The notes beneath the pieces were generated by a model, which was given only the letters and a program-made list of their open reading frames with translations, ran no database searches and was not told the origin of the DNA. A stretch of DNA of 64,000 nucleotides, from contig MU130544.1 of NCBI GenBank assembly GCA_015039465.1, positions 240,955-304,954 of the forward strand, written 5' to 3'. Made by a program: the position numbers and the translations under genes. Positions 31,466 to 44,324 of the stretch are shown one piece after another. Each line of letters opens with the position of its first letter. Position 1 is the first letter of the stretch. The stretch is from Phlegmacium glaucopus (Eukaryota; Basidiomycota; Agaricomycetes; Agaricales; Cortinariaceae).

Positions 31466-34432
31466 ACGATGTATTTATTGATTGTCCACCTTTTCTTGCG
31501 AGTTAACTAAAAGTGTCACAGTGACGGTAGTAGCTTGACGGGCGTACCAGTTGATCATTATTTGATCATCAGTCGTCGCTCATTCCCGCATCCAAGTCAC
31601 AGCAAGTATTGCCGGCAAACTTCCAGGCACGAAATATGTGCTCATAGTTGTAATCCAGCAGAGTCTCATGTCATCCATCCACTTCACCTGCACTTTCGCA
31701 TCGTGTCAATGGCCCAAACCACATTATCCAGGGTGGTCACTTTTGAAGCCAGGTGTTAGTGTGAGTTTTATGTTCATTCAAACAACTTCATGCTCGTTTT
31801 ATTCAGCTCTAGCTCCGAGCAGTTAACACGACAGTGCAAATAGATCTCACGAATACTCACTATGCAAGCGCGACAGGAGGCTTTTAACCAGTACGGCATC
31901 ATTTATACATGTGCCAGTGGATGCATGTGCCACTTAATTGACTGAAGGAAGACAGGGACGACATCAAAGAACGTACCACCCAAGATGTAAATGGCGTTCG
32001 CAACTTATTTCGAGCATAAGAAACGATTGATATTGGGTGAATATGCTTTCATGGCCTTTGAACGTCGATTTAACTGTTCTTCGTTTGATGACTAGGGTTT
32101 GCATCGCCACGATCTGTTGAAGTTAACCTTGCGTGGAAAGTCTGAGCTGACTGTCGTATGTAGTTCATCGTATGATTCAGTTTGAGAGTTGCAGTGAAGG
32201 CGAGTGTATACATAAATCGCAACTTACGAGGGGACTTTACTGTAACAGTGCGTTTGCAAAACTTATCACCCCCCTTGATCTTCTCCAGTCTTTAGCTTGA
32301 ATCTTCTGCCAAGCTTCAGGTGTATGAAATGACCTTGGTCGTTTTCCTGTATCGGCCTCGGATTTGCGTGGTACTGAGCAGTCATTTGATTTAGGTACAG
32401 CGCTGCTCGATGAAAAGTGCCCAAGTAGCAAGTAGGCCAATATTTTTTACACGGGGATCGAAGCTCTTGTATGATTAGAAGTGGTTTCACAGGGGGCGTC
32501 AACCGTAGTTGGGCTAGGAGCTTATCCCTACACGTCAAAGGTGTTACCATCGAACTTAATACTGAGTGCACGACTCGTTCGTATTTTCTTGGGGTGACAT
32601 GGTGACACGTTTTCAGGGTGGCCTAGAAGCCGTGTGGTTTCTGTCAATCAAAAAAATTGTAAGGGTTTGGGCCTGGACGATTCAAGTTAATAAGTGAACA
32701 TGCCAGTGCCTCTAGTGAAGAAAATTGAATCTTATACCCTTTTTTTGCAGAATAACCCTCGAAGTTTTGGGGGCGACGCGCGACTGTTTCAAGTCATTCA
32801 AGTCCTTGAATCAGAACACCAGTATTCTGGTTTTTAAAGATGTATCATGAGTAAAGTCGAACCTCAAGGGACGCGTGTGAACGAAAATTTGAAATGTGCC
32901 ATCCTTCTTTTCTGCTTTCCAACCACTATATCCTAAGACCCTCTACCCAAATGTAGCGAGAATTTGATTCCCAAGTTCTCCTATTTATATTTCATCGCAA
33001 TCGCAGCGTTTTCACAATGGTTATTCCAGTTGAAGTCTGGGTGTCGCGAATGGATTGCAACAAGGTGTATACACTACGAATTGACCGTCGATGCTCATCA
33101 GATTCGTATGGGTCTCCATATCTCCCATGAAGGCTTCTGGCTGGAGGATTCCATGTCTACATCGATATCGTAGACAGTAGAATGCCATGTTCTCCTTCTC
33201 CTCTGCCGACTTTTCCCGGATCTGAATTCACCGCTCTGGAATTGACCTGATGCCGCCTTCTGCTTGGCCTGATGCCTATCCACAACCCTGCTCACCGCCA
33301 ACCTTTTCAAGTTCAAGTCCATTCTTTCAAGTTCATTATTTTCAACAGTGTAACAATCGATGCCATCCCAACTCACTAAGGACACGAGTACATTTCGGAG
33401 ATGGCAACGTACGGCTAGTAGAAGGCAACTGCGGAATTGAGCTCAGACTCTTCCTCGATTGAAGAGTGTTAATCGAAGCACTTCTAGCTCTGATACGGGG
33501 ATATAGCAGATATCGAGGAGATTGTGCAACAAAGAGAGCGTTTGTTGTCTGAGGCAGAGAAGGAGAATCAATTTCCAGTGTTTGGCCATTCATGAAAAGC
33601 GATCTAGATCGACGGCGAGGGTTGGAGGAGGGAAGATACAGGAGGAAGGGTGATTCCACAACGTTGAGCTATGACTTATGGAATGAGATGACGGTAGTGC
33701 CACTGGTGGTATGGCATCATTGTGAATGGATGAAATTTGAGTAAGTGTCGTCTCCTGTTACACCGCGTTGGGTTCACGAGCTAAATATGATAAAGGGTGG
33801 CGTAGTCGAAACAAAGATTGAAGAATGGGGAGGTGTCAATCGATGCACAGAGAAGGTAGTTAAAAGGTACTTAATTTAACGAGGAGGGTAAAATACGGAT
33901 GGGTTGGAATAGATGCGTATTTTATACACTACCGCAGATCATACTCACTCATATGATCTATTTCCAAGATCAGAGAGTCCCTTTGTGTTCTCGAGTAGCT
34001 GAGAGTAACAGCAGACAAAGTAGATGCAGAACCCACTCGGTCGAGAGAAGAATTTCAATCCACCTTTACATTCAAATTATTGCCTTCAAGTTGGGTCGGC
34101 GTCACTTACAGTGGCATATATATATCATCAACTTTCTTATGTGACGTGACATTCAAAGTCGAAGGAATGTGGCTTTTGATCTCCGGCAAATTATATCCTC
34201 CAGCGCTTCTGGCAATTCCTGACATTTCATGGGAATGGACATTCAGTAAGTCACCTGATATCAGATAACGTCGAACATTTGCTGAAGATCACCTTCTCTT
34301 CTGTCATGAAATACCGATAACCATCTTCCGTAGACGCTCGTTATAAACACAGTATAAACGCCCGAGCTTTCATCTAATCATCTTCATTGGACCACAGCAA
34401 CTTCCTCACTGTTATCTTCACCCTCTTGTACC
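31466..34432. other. Spacer upstream of WD40-kinase copy C
   Basis: No gene is seen. From about 31960 on the sequence is homologous to the spacers at 620-2700 and 36830-38800, including the block with CAGGAGGAAGGGTG and the block before the start codon. The first 490 bp after the LINE duplication show nothing recognisable. Confidence 0.55.
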
Positions 34433-36598
34433 ATGGCAAATGACGTTTTCTTCAACACAAAGAGCTGGTACATTGGGTCATTCCACACCTCCCTTTCCTT
34501 CTCATCAGACGGAACGACTATAGCTGGGACAATGGCAGTGAACGGCCCAGACTACCCTAATGGCAAAGTCAACTTCTGGGAGACAGCCACTGGCGCCATT
34601 ACCTCCTCATTTAACAACTGGTCTTTTGTTGTTTTTTCCCCAGCTGACCCGGACATGGGCGCCGTCGTTGGATTGAACCGCATCCAAATGGTGAAACGGA
34701 AGTCACCTGGGGGAAAGACGTGGCGCCCACAGGGAGAAAGTGTTATAATCAATAGCGCTGTGATGTGTGTTTTCAGACCCGACGGCAAGAGGATTACCGT
34801 GGGAACCTCTAATGGATATACTTTTCAATACAACCCAGTTACCACGAAGAATTACAGAGACTTCTCTGCTTTCTCGGTAACGGGTTTCGCCTACTGTCTG
34901 ATTGAACCCAACTTGCGCATTGTTGCTCGCGATGCCAAGTACAGAAAACTTAGAATCGAATCATACGCTGGTATGGGCGGCCGAATCGAATCATACACTG
35001 GTAAGGGCGGCCCTAAAGTGCACTGCCAACTCACCCCAGAACCTGTGAAGGTTTATTTCTGCGCGTGGTCGGAGGACGGAAAATGGATTGCAACGTACGA
35101 CGAGCACTGTGACGTCTGTCTTTGGGATGCAAGTGATACGACTAGCGTCCCACTCGAGAGGCTACTACCTCGTGATCGATCCGGCCCCGCCTCCCTTTTC
35201 TTTGTGCTGGACAGCACTGCACTCATGATTCATTGTGGTGGCTATCTTAGTGTGTGGGATATTGCTTGAGGCGTATATGTCACCAACTCTGGGTTGCCGG
35301 CTATGGCGAAGAAAGTAGCGTTCAATGGTCCTCGGAATCGCGTTGCCGTGGTCAATGACAACAAGATATATTTATATGAGCTCCAGCTACCCCAGAAGAC
35401 GCAATCGGGCCAAACGCTACCGGGTCAGCAGAATCCATCCCACCGCAATCGCCAGACGCAAGGAAAACCTTCCATCTCATCCAAACTTGCAGACTTTGAT
35501 ATCACCAATAACGTCGTGAAATGGAAAGCAGACCCTTTTGTTAGCATCTACTCTGATATCTACCGTGGTGTATGGAATTTCGACACACCACGCGTTTTCC
35601 AGCACGCCGTCGCGATCAAGGTAGTACTTCCTGGCTTTAATCCACCCAACAAGGCACAAGAAATCCAGGATTTTGAAGATGTACGTAAATTTACACTTAT
35701 ATGCCCATTATATATTCATTCACGGTATTTTTTACCAAGCTGCTTGCCAAGTATCTAATTAGGTGGTCGAACTTGTCACACGATAACCTGGTTCCGTTAC
35801 TGGGTGTCAGTATGGACTTTGGCAGATTTCCTGCAGTGGTCACATCATGGATGACAAACGGTATGCATGAACTTACAGGATCTATCTTTCCGAAACATGC
35901 TCATCTGCAATAGGTCGTCTAAGTGAATACATCAGATCGAATGAGTACGACAAGATGGAACTGGACATTGGCGTAGCCAGAGGTGTTGCATATCTTCACT
36001 GTGAGTCGTTTCTTGTTCTTCTTATACTATACACTTATATGCTCTTCCCCAGCAGAAGGCATTATTCATTCGGATATACGAGCAGTATGTTCATTCAAGC
36101 TTCTCAATTTTAGGATCGAAATTTGAAATTAAAGCTAGTCAACTGTTTTGGTTGATGACCTCGGAAACGCACGTCTAGCTGACCCCGGCCTACTTTCCGT
36201 TCTCACCAGGGGCCCTTTGATATTAAGCGGGACAATGAATGTCTCATACTACCGCTGGATGGCACCAGAGTTGTTGGGAGATTCATCCCCGAAAACTACT
36301 TTCGCGACAGATGTATATTCCGTTACGATGACTTCCTTGGTATTTATATTCAAATTCAACTTGGAATTCCTTTTAGATTGTTAATAGTAAGAAATAGGAA
36401 ATCTTCACTGCGCGCCATCCGTTTGAAGATATTAAGGACTCTTCAGTTTCTGGCCAGGTCCTTCAGAACTGCCGCCCTGATAGGCCCCAGGGCGTTGGAG
36501 ATGTGCTCTGGTCTTTGTGGAATGAGGGATGGAACCAAGACCCCGCAAAACATCCTGACATGGCAAGCTATGTGGGGCGCTTGAATCGATTGGTGTAA
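34433..36598 (+). pseudogene. WD40-repeat/TKL-like kinase fusion, copy C (premature stop)
   Basis: ATG 34433 (context ACCATGG) opens a 278-codon frame of WD40-like blades (LSFSSDGTTIAG, VNFWETAT, FRPDGKRITVG, VCLWDAS, LSVWDIA). TGA at 35267-35269 stands where copies B and D have CAA; the same frame continues to the kinase part. Proposed introns: 35681-35762, 35861-35913, 36001-36052, 36085-36138 and 36340-36397. The kinase part has a beta-3 VAIK lysine (AVAIKVV), LSHDNLVPLLGV, a HSDIRA catalytic loop, ADPGLL in place of ADFGL, YYRWMAPELL and W-x-x-DPAKHPDM. This is the least damaged copy; apart from the stop, it is open across the proposed exons. Two domains suggest signalling or scaffold function; loop residues argue for a weak or inactive kinase. 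Confidence 0.82.
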
Positions 36599-38839
36599 AT
36601 GTAGTTCCCATCTGAGTCTTTTTTGCGAGATTGGTATGTTCGAGAGTCCTTTCATCATAGCTAATTACTTACAGGAGTGGTTTACTTTCCACCGTGGTAT
36701 CATCATCATCTCCATGAAAACAGTATTGTTTTCCTGTTCGATTTCATAACAGATTCTCTTGAATTACAGGAATGTAACAAATGTAAGATTTACGCTCTAT
36801 GAAACAATGATTTTTCCTTCAAGCAGAAGGAATGATGGATATTGGGTTGAATATGCCTTTGTAGTAGTTATGAATGTCGATTTAACTGTTCTTCGTTTTC
36901 ATGACTAAGATTTGCATTGCCACGATCTTTGGATGTTGACCCTGCGTGAAAAGTACGAGCTGACCGTCGTACGTAGTTCATCGTATGATTTAATTTGGGA
37001 GTCACAGTGAGGGCGAGAGTGTACACATAAATCGATTTTACGAGGGGTTTTACGGTATGCGTTGCAAAATTTATCCCCCCTTGATCTTCTCCGGTATTCA
37101 GCTTGAATCTTTTGCCAAGCTTCAGGTGTATGAAAGGCACTTGGTCGTTTCCCTGTATCGGCCTCAGATTTTCCCTGATACTGGTAATTTGGTTCAGGTG
37201 CAGCGCTGCTCGATTAAAGTGCCCACGTAGCAAAGTGGCCAATATTTTTTTCACGAGGATCGAAGCTCTTGCATGATTAGAAGTGGGTTCACAGGCGTCA
37301 GCGGTACTTGGCTAGGAGCTTATCCCTACACGTCAAAGGTGTTACCATTGAACTTAATACTGACTGCAACTCGTTCGTATTGTCTTGGGTGACTTCCTCC
37401 TGAACAGTGCCAGCAGTTTGCAGGGTGGCCTAGAAGCCGTGTGGTTTCTGTCAAGTCAAAAAAAATTTGTAAGGGTTTGGGCCTGGACGATTCAAGTTAA
37501 CAAGTGAACATGCCTGCAGTGAAAAAAATGAATCTTATATCCTTTTTTTTGCAGAATGCCTCAGAAGTTTTGCGGGCGACTGTTCCAAGTCGTTCACTAA
37601 CGCCGGTATTCTGGGTTTTAAAAATGTATCTCAAATCAGGGGACGCGTGTGACGAAAATTCAACGTTCAACGTTCAACAATTATGTCCTAAGAGCCTCTA
37701 CCTAAATTGATTTCCACTTCTAGTTTCATTGCAATTGCACCACTATGCAGTAGCTTCCAGTAATACCAGAAGCATTTTCAACCGACTACGCAAAGCCCCT
37801 TCCTTGAGGAATCACACTCCGTTTCTTCGACTACTCCTGTTCGTAATAGATCACAAGGCAAAAGGGGAATGGGTATCCACAATCATGGCGACTGAAGTTT
37901 GGGTGTCGCGAATGGATTACAACATGGTGTATTCACTGCGAATTGGGTTATTGGACCGTCGATACTCATCGGATCTATATCGCCGCTTCCAATAAGCCTT
38001 TCCGGGATCCCTATTCACTGCTATGGAATTGACCTGGCACCGCCTTCTGCTTTGTTTGATGTTTATCCACAACCCCGCTCACCACCAACCTTTTCAAGTT
38101 CATTGTTTTCAACAGTGCAATAATCGATGCCATCTCAACTTACCCAAAGACGAGATGGCAACCTACGACTAGTAAAACGCAACTGCGGGACTGAGCTCAG
38201 ACTCTTCCTCGACTGAGGACTACTGATGGAAGTAGCTCCTGCTCGAATACGGGGATGTAGCCGATCTCGGAGGCGGAGATCGTGCGACAAAGACAGCATA
38301 TCTTGTCTGACGCAGAAAAAGAGAATCGATTTCCAGAGAATGTCTTTGGCCACTCATGAAAAGCGATCTAGATGGACGGCGAGGGTTGGAGAGGGAAGAT
38401 ACAGGAGGAAGGGTGCCAATTCCACAACATTGAGCTATGGGTTATGGAATGAGATGATGGTGTTGCCACTGATGGTGGGAGCATGTATGGCATGATTGTA
38501 AATGGACGAAATTTGAGTAAGTGTCGTTTCCTATTACACCACGTTGGGTTCACGAGCTAATCCTGGCCTTTCATATGCATGTAGTAGGTCATCTGACATC
38601 AGATACTGTCGAAGATTTGCTGAAGATCACTGCTTCTCTGTCATGAAATGGGAATCGCCCCATAATCACCTCGTGCAAACGCTTATCATAAACGCAGTAA
38701 ACACTGAGCTTTCATCTAATCATCTTCAATCGGATCATCTTCTGCAGACACTTGTTATAAACGCAGCATAAACACTCGAGGTTTCATCTAATCGTCTTCA
38801 TTGGATCGCAACAACTCATTATCTTCACCCTCTTGTACT
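36599..38839. other. Spacer between WD40-kinase copies C and D
   Basis: It is homologous to 448-2748 with one extra segment of about 320 bp (near 36829-37150) that is also present upstream of copy C. No gene is recognised. Confidence 0.6.
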
Positions 38840-41350
38840 ATGGAAAATTCATTCAAATATGTTTTCGTCGAGACAAAGCCCAGCTGGTTCATTGGGTCAT
38901 CCTACTCCTCCCTTTCCTTCTCATCAGACGGAACGACTATAGCTGGGTCAATGGCTGTGAACAGCCCGAATTATGTTAATGGCAAAGTCGAGTTCTGGGA
39001 GACAGCCACTGGCGCCGCTACCTCGTCATTTAATGACTGGTCATTTGTGGCCCTTTCACCAACTGACCCAGACAAGGCTACCATTGTGACATCGACCCGC
39101 ATTCAAATGGTGAAACGGGATTCACTAGGTGGAAAGACGTGGAGCTTATGGGGGCAGTTCTTCCCATTGTGGCACCTGGGATGTCTGCCTTCAGATCTGA
39201 TGGCAAGACGATTACCATGCCAGGCAATAATGGAAGACTTTATGAATTAGACCCAACTAATATTATGTCCATTCTGGTATATACTGAGGCATCTCCTTTC
39301 AAGGCAACAAGTGTCGCCTACTGTCCGCTTGAACCCAACTTGCTCATTGTGGGTCGCGACAATGGACAGCTGTCCATTGTATCATACACGATTAGCAACA
39401 ACTCTAACTTGCATTGCCGACTCACCCCAGTTGGTTCTGTAAGGGTTTCTGCTTGCGTGTGGTCGCAGGACAGAAAGTGGATTGCGACGGGTGACGACAT
39501 GGGTGACATCCGTCTTTGGAATGCAAGTGTTACGACTAGCGTCTCACTCGCGAGGCTACTACCTCATGATCGATCCGGCCCCATCACCTCCCTTATCTTT
39601 GTGCCGGATAGCACTGCACTCATAATTATTTGTGCTGGCTATCTTACTGTGTGGGATATTGCTCAAGGTGTATATGTTGCCAACTCTGGGTTGCCAGCTA
39701 CAGCGGTGAACATAGCCTTGGATGGCCCTCGGAATCGCATTGCCGTGGCCGTTAACGACAAGATCTCTTTATATGAGCTCAAGCTACTCCAACAGACGCT
39801 ACCGAGCCAGCAGAATCCACCCCACCACAATCGCCAGACGACAGGAAAGCCTTCCATCTCGTCAGAACTCGCAGAATTCGATATCACCAATAAGGTCGTA
39901 AAATCGAAACCAGACCCTTTTGTTAGCATCTATTTTGATACATCAGAAAAAAATAACCTTGGCCTGGCTGGCTCTGGCTGCCCTGGCCAGCCCTGAACAT
40001 CTTTGGCTAGGTTTAAAAATCTGAAAAAATGCTAACAAATCACAGGAATATTTATAGCACCCAATTCCAAAAAAATTAAACAATTACATAAGACAGATGC
40101 TGAGATATTAAAGATATTAAAATATTTTAATATCTTTAATATCTCAGCATCTGTCTTATGTAATTGTTTAATTTTTTTGGAATTGGGTGCTATAAATATT
40201 CCTGTGATTTGTTAGCATTTTTTCAGATTTTTAAACCTAGCCAAAGATGTTCAGGGCTGGCCAGGGCAGCCAGAGCCAGCCAGGCCAAGGTTATTTTTTT
40301 CTGATGTATCTACCGTGGCGTATGGAATATCAACACACCACGCCTTGTCCAACACGTCGTCACGATCAGGGCACTACGTCCTGGCTTCAATCCACGCAGC
40401 AAGGCACAAGATAAGCAGGATTTTGAAGATGTACGTAAATTTCAACTTTTTTGCCCCTTATATATCTATTCATGGTACTTACTTTTCACCTAGCGGCTCA
40501 CCAAGTGTCTAACTAGGTGGTGGAACCTGACACATGATAACCTTGTTCCGTTATTGGGTGTCAGTATGGACTTTGGTAGATTTCCTGCAATGGTCACATC
40601 GTGGATGTCAAACGGTATGCATGAACTTGCAGTCTATCTAACACGCTCATCTGCAGTAGGTCTTTTAAGTGAATATATCAAATCGGATGAGGAGTACGAC
40701 AAGATGCAACTGGTCATTGACGTAGCCAGAGGTGTTGCGTACCTTCACTGTGAGTCGTGTCTTATTCCTCTACTATTAGGCACTTATATGCTCTTCCCCA
40801 GCAAAAGGCATTATTCATTCGGATATACGAGCGGTATGTTCATTCAAGCCTCGTAATATTAGGAACGAAAATTGAAATCAAAGCTAGTCAAGTGTTTTGG
40901 TCGATGAGCTCGGAATCGCACGTCTAGCTGACCCTGGCCTACTTTCCCTTCTCGCCAGCAGCCCTTTGATAGCGAGCGGGACAATGATGAATGTCTCATA
41001 CTACCGCTGGATGGCGCCAGAATTGTTGGGAGATTCATTGCCAAAAACTACTTTCACGACAGATGTGTATTCCGTTGCGATGACTTCCTTGGTATTTATA
41101 TTCAAATTCAACTTGGAAGTCCTTTTAGATCGTTAATAGTAAGAAATAGGAAATTTTCACTGCGTGCCATCCGTTTGAAGGTGTTAACGACGCTCTAGTT
41201 CCTGGTCAGGTTCTTCAGAACCAACGCCCTGATCGGCCCCAGGACGTTGGGGATGTACTCTGGTCTTTGTGGAATGAGGGATGGAACCAGGACCCCGTAA
41301 AATGTCCCGATATGGCAAGCTATGTGGGGCACTTGGAGCAATTGGTGTAA
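38840..41350 (+). pseudogene. WD40-repeat/TKL-like kinase fusion, copy D (frameshift and MITE)
   Basis: The start is the ATG equivalent to those of B and C; an upstream in-frame ATG at 38801 is not conserved. Propeller blades read as in copy B, but a 1-nt loss between 39135 and 39180 shifts the frame. The palindromic MITE at 39941-40306 then splits the propeller-kinase linker; without it, FDIYRGVWN-like sequence is restored. The kinase exons are otherwise well kept: THDNLVPLLGV, VARGVAYLH, HSDIRA, ADPGLLSLL, YYRWMAPELL. The beta-3 position is Arg (VTIRAL). Stop at 41348-41350. Confidence 0.82.
39941..40306. mobile_element. Palindromic CATCAG MITE, copy 2 (366 bp)
   Basis: A near-perfect inverted repeat with the same ends and centre as 16938-17321, flanked by TA on both sides. 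Copies B and C of the host gene provide the empty site (GATATCTACCG). Confidence 0.92.
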
Positions 41351-42046
41351 ATGGGGTTTCATTTTGTTCCCAAAATTCTGAGACTCTCTTGCGAAATTGG
41401 TGTGTTCGAAAGTCTGTCTTTTCTTTCATCATATCCCATTACTTACAGGAGTGGTTTACTTACCACCGTGTTTCAGTATCATCGTCAGGAACACAGTGTT
41501 GTATTGCTGTTCGCTTTCATAATGAGTCCTCTTGATTGAAAGAATTGTCATGCTTTCTGAAACATCGATCATTTTTCTTTTCTCTGTTTTCTTACGTTCA
41601 CTTTGAGCCACATCTTGAATAAAACATGTTACTAACAACTATTCGCGAGAGCGGCTCTGATAGAATATGATATTCAAAGAGGACCTTGGCTATCATCTAC
41701 CAATTGCCAGTCGGGTCTCTTTCGAAGAATAGAAGTGGTTTCACAGGGGTACTTGACTAGGAGCTTATCCTACTATAGCTTCCATCAATCACGCTGCTCC
41801 TACCATTCTCAAGAGAAATGTCTATTATATTGAGTTGACAGTGCTTAAAGGCGGCGTTCCCGCTCCAGGTACGATGATCAATTTCCACATCGCTCACACC
41901 AACGCACGAGGTCTTATATGTCTCACTGTTTCAGCTAGTGAATCCTGAGCATGCCCTGCGCCGTCAGGTTTGGGTTGAGGGGATGCCCATAGACAAAACG
42001 ATTGATATACAACCGACCGGGAACATTCAGAAGCGGCTTGCCTCTA
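41351..42046. other. Spacer and fragment of an unknown gene next to L3
   Basis: 41351-41718 repeats 4880-5276. 41728-41776 is a piece of the kinase-gene spacer. From about 41780 a short open frame (VYYIELTVLKGGVPAPG, INFHIAHTNARG) looks coding but is cut by the LINE at 42047; no family was recognised. Confidence 0.4.
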
Positions 42047-42077
42047 TTTTTTTTTTTTTTTGTCAATTTAGGTCTTT

Positions 42078-42090
42078 GAAGCAGAGCTCC
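42078..42090 (-). promoter_or_regulatory. LINE 3'-terminal stem-loop (L3)
   Basis: Read on the minus strand it is GGAGC TCT GCTTC, followed by AAAGACCTAAATTGAC and poly(A). It has the same size and position as in L1 and L2. Confidence 0.55.
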
Positions 42091-42453
42091 ATGTCGACAT
42101 TACATGCTTAATTATATACCGTGCTACATGGGCCCCTAATGCCCTTAAACCCGTCCTTGCAGCCCCACAAAGCACTGCTGAGGTACGCCTAAAGTGCTCC
42201 CATCCCCAGGCAGCCCGGCACGGAAACGCCGTTTATGTGGGCACCACTTGATGCAGGAGGGTTTGATCTTGACGACGAGCAAAGTTGGCATAAAGCCCTC
42301 TGACTGTTAAGTACCTGACTGCGAACAGTAGGTACAACGAGCGAGACCAAGGGATCCGAGGAAGAGAAAGCCTGACGTGCTGCGGGCATATATTGATTTT
42401 GGTTTTTGTTGTTTAGTTAAGTAAAAGATGTTGACCCTTGAAGAGAACGTGCG

Positions 42454-44042
42454 TTATCCATTCTGCTGATTTTTGGTCACTGAGCGAAAGTTGGAGACAT
42501 CACCTAATGAGGCTTGCAGCCGTTTAGTTCGACCTATAAACCTGAGTAGCTCATGCGTAAAGTCTTTGTTTGAGAGAATCGACCTAAGATCCCTTGAGGA
42601 GCGACCTAACTTGGCATCCAGAGCATGCCTTTCATAGTCGTAACTTGGGCATTCGAAGAGGAAGTGCATTACTGTTTCTGGCGTCTCAATATCTCTGATG
42701 TTCTTGCAGTTACTGCAAAACTTTGAGTCAGCCTTCCCTATTTTATTAAGATAGACGTTCAGCGGTATGTGGTTTGACCGCAGCTGGAATAGCAGGCTGC
42801 ATTGAGCACGGGATAGCTCCCGCTGGGAAGCTCTGAATCTTTCGAAGGGAAAGCTGGTGTTGATAGTGTCTCGCTTTGCGTGGAGAGTCAGCCCATCTGT
42901 CTTTCCAAGCCCTATGCAACTCGAGGGTGAACTGTTCCTTGACAACTTCAGCATTTAATGGAAGTGGATGTTTGAGTGTTCTCGGCAGAAGGTCGAGGTG
43001 CAAGGCTGTCCCAGCGGCTGCTATTTTCGCTTCTCTATCGGCTCTCTCATTACCTGCTACATTGCTGTGAGCCGCAACCCATCACAGTTTAACTTTGTGA
43101 GCCATGACGTCCAAACACATTCCCCTGGTCAGTTGCAAGGCGATCTTGAGAAATAGGTCTGTAATATATGAACTGGATTTTGCCCGACGTGCTCCTATTG
43201 ACTGAATAAATGACTGACTGTCTGTGTAGATAGAAATTGGGTGATAGCTTAGCTGATTTTCCCCTTTGAGCAACCAGATGGCGAGCACGCAGCCTATTGC
43301 CTCAGTGTCCTTTATTGAATATTTGCTATCGCTCCCCAGCCTGTAGCGCAGTATCTTGGTTGGATTGCCTGAACGGTCCTTGTACATGACTGCGGCGGCG
43401 CCTACATTCCCATCCGCTGCCGACCCATCAGCATAGATACGAATGGCTGCTCCGTCAATCGCTTCCTGTCTGACTGAGTCTTCTGATGTGGGTTGTAATT
43501 GGCAGTGGGTGACTTGGAAAGCGCACTAGAGGAGTAATCTTCTCTATACAACTGGGGTTGAGGCCAAACATCTGAACCAGATGTTGTGTATTGACGACAT
43601 GGTTCTTGGCGGGGTGGCTGTGGTACTGGACTAGCTGTCTGCTCGCTGGATTAGCGTGAGGTAAAGTGCATAACCTGACAATCGATCTATGACATATCTT
43701 TTTAAGAAGGAGATCCATGGGCAGAAGCCCTGAATGAGAATCTAGTAGGTCAGTAGGGGATGAGCGCAGGCCTCCAGAGATTGCTAGGGTAGCTATCCTC
43801 TGAAGCTTCCCCAACTCTCTGAGAGCTCTTACAGAACCCGTATTCCTCTTCTTGCCTACCTCTTTGTTGGGCAGGGTGTACCATGTATTGAGACCGTATG
43901 TCATCTTTGGGACTGCAACCGAGAGATAGAGCTGGCACATGTGTTTTGACGACATACCCCCAGCCGCTCTGGTGAGCCGAGGGAATAGGAGGACCCAGGA
44001 AGTTGCTTTAGTGACTGCCTTTTGCGTTTGGACCGCCCAATT
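42454..44042 (-). pseudogene. L3 ORF2, C-terminal half with RNase H (broken)
   Basis: From the RT thumb region (QTQKAVTKATSWVLL) through QLYLSVAVPKMTYGL and the RNase H domain (DTEAIGC, IYTDSQSF, WVAAHSN) to the Cys/His region (CSNCKNI, HFLFECPSY) ending in TAA at 42454. Frameshifts separate three open parts (43455-43955, 43082-43387, 42454-42954); TGA at 43082-43084 stands where L2 has an Arg codon. It aligns with L1 and L2 but is clearly a more distant subfamily. Confidence 0.8.
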
Positions 44043-44324
44043 TCAACGTTCTCATCTTAGCAAAGAATGAGCGTAGACTAGAATTAAGTCTTTGAGTGAA
44101 TATGGGATGTCACAGCATCACAGCGCTTCTTCTTCTGACACACCCATCATTCACCCTCAAGTATCTGGCTCAATCCTTTGCTCTCGCTTGTTTTCGCTTT
44201 TCTAATAAGTCATTAAACACTCTCTTTTAATCATCACCATCTTTATCAACACAGACTAAGCCCATTCCTTTAATTTATCCCTCAAATTATCACTTAGTAT
44301 CAATACCCTACCTTCTAAGACTCG

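Noticed and set aside
42100..42440. Possible small gene between the L3 poly(T) and its ORF2 end
   Set aside because: This is the L3 3' UTR by position, next to the conserved hairpin; the short frame at 42189-42389 has no support.
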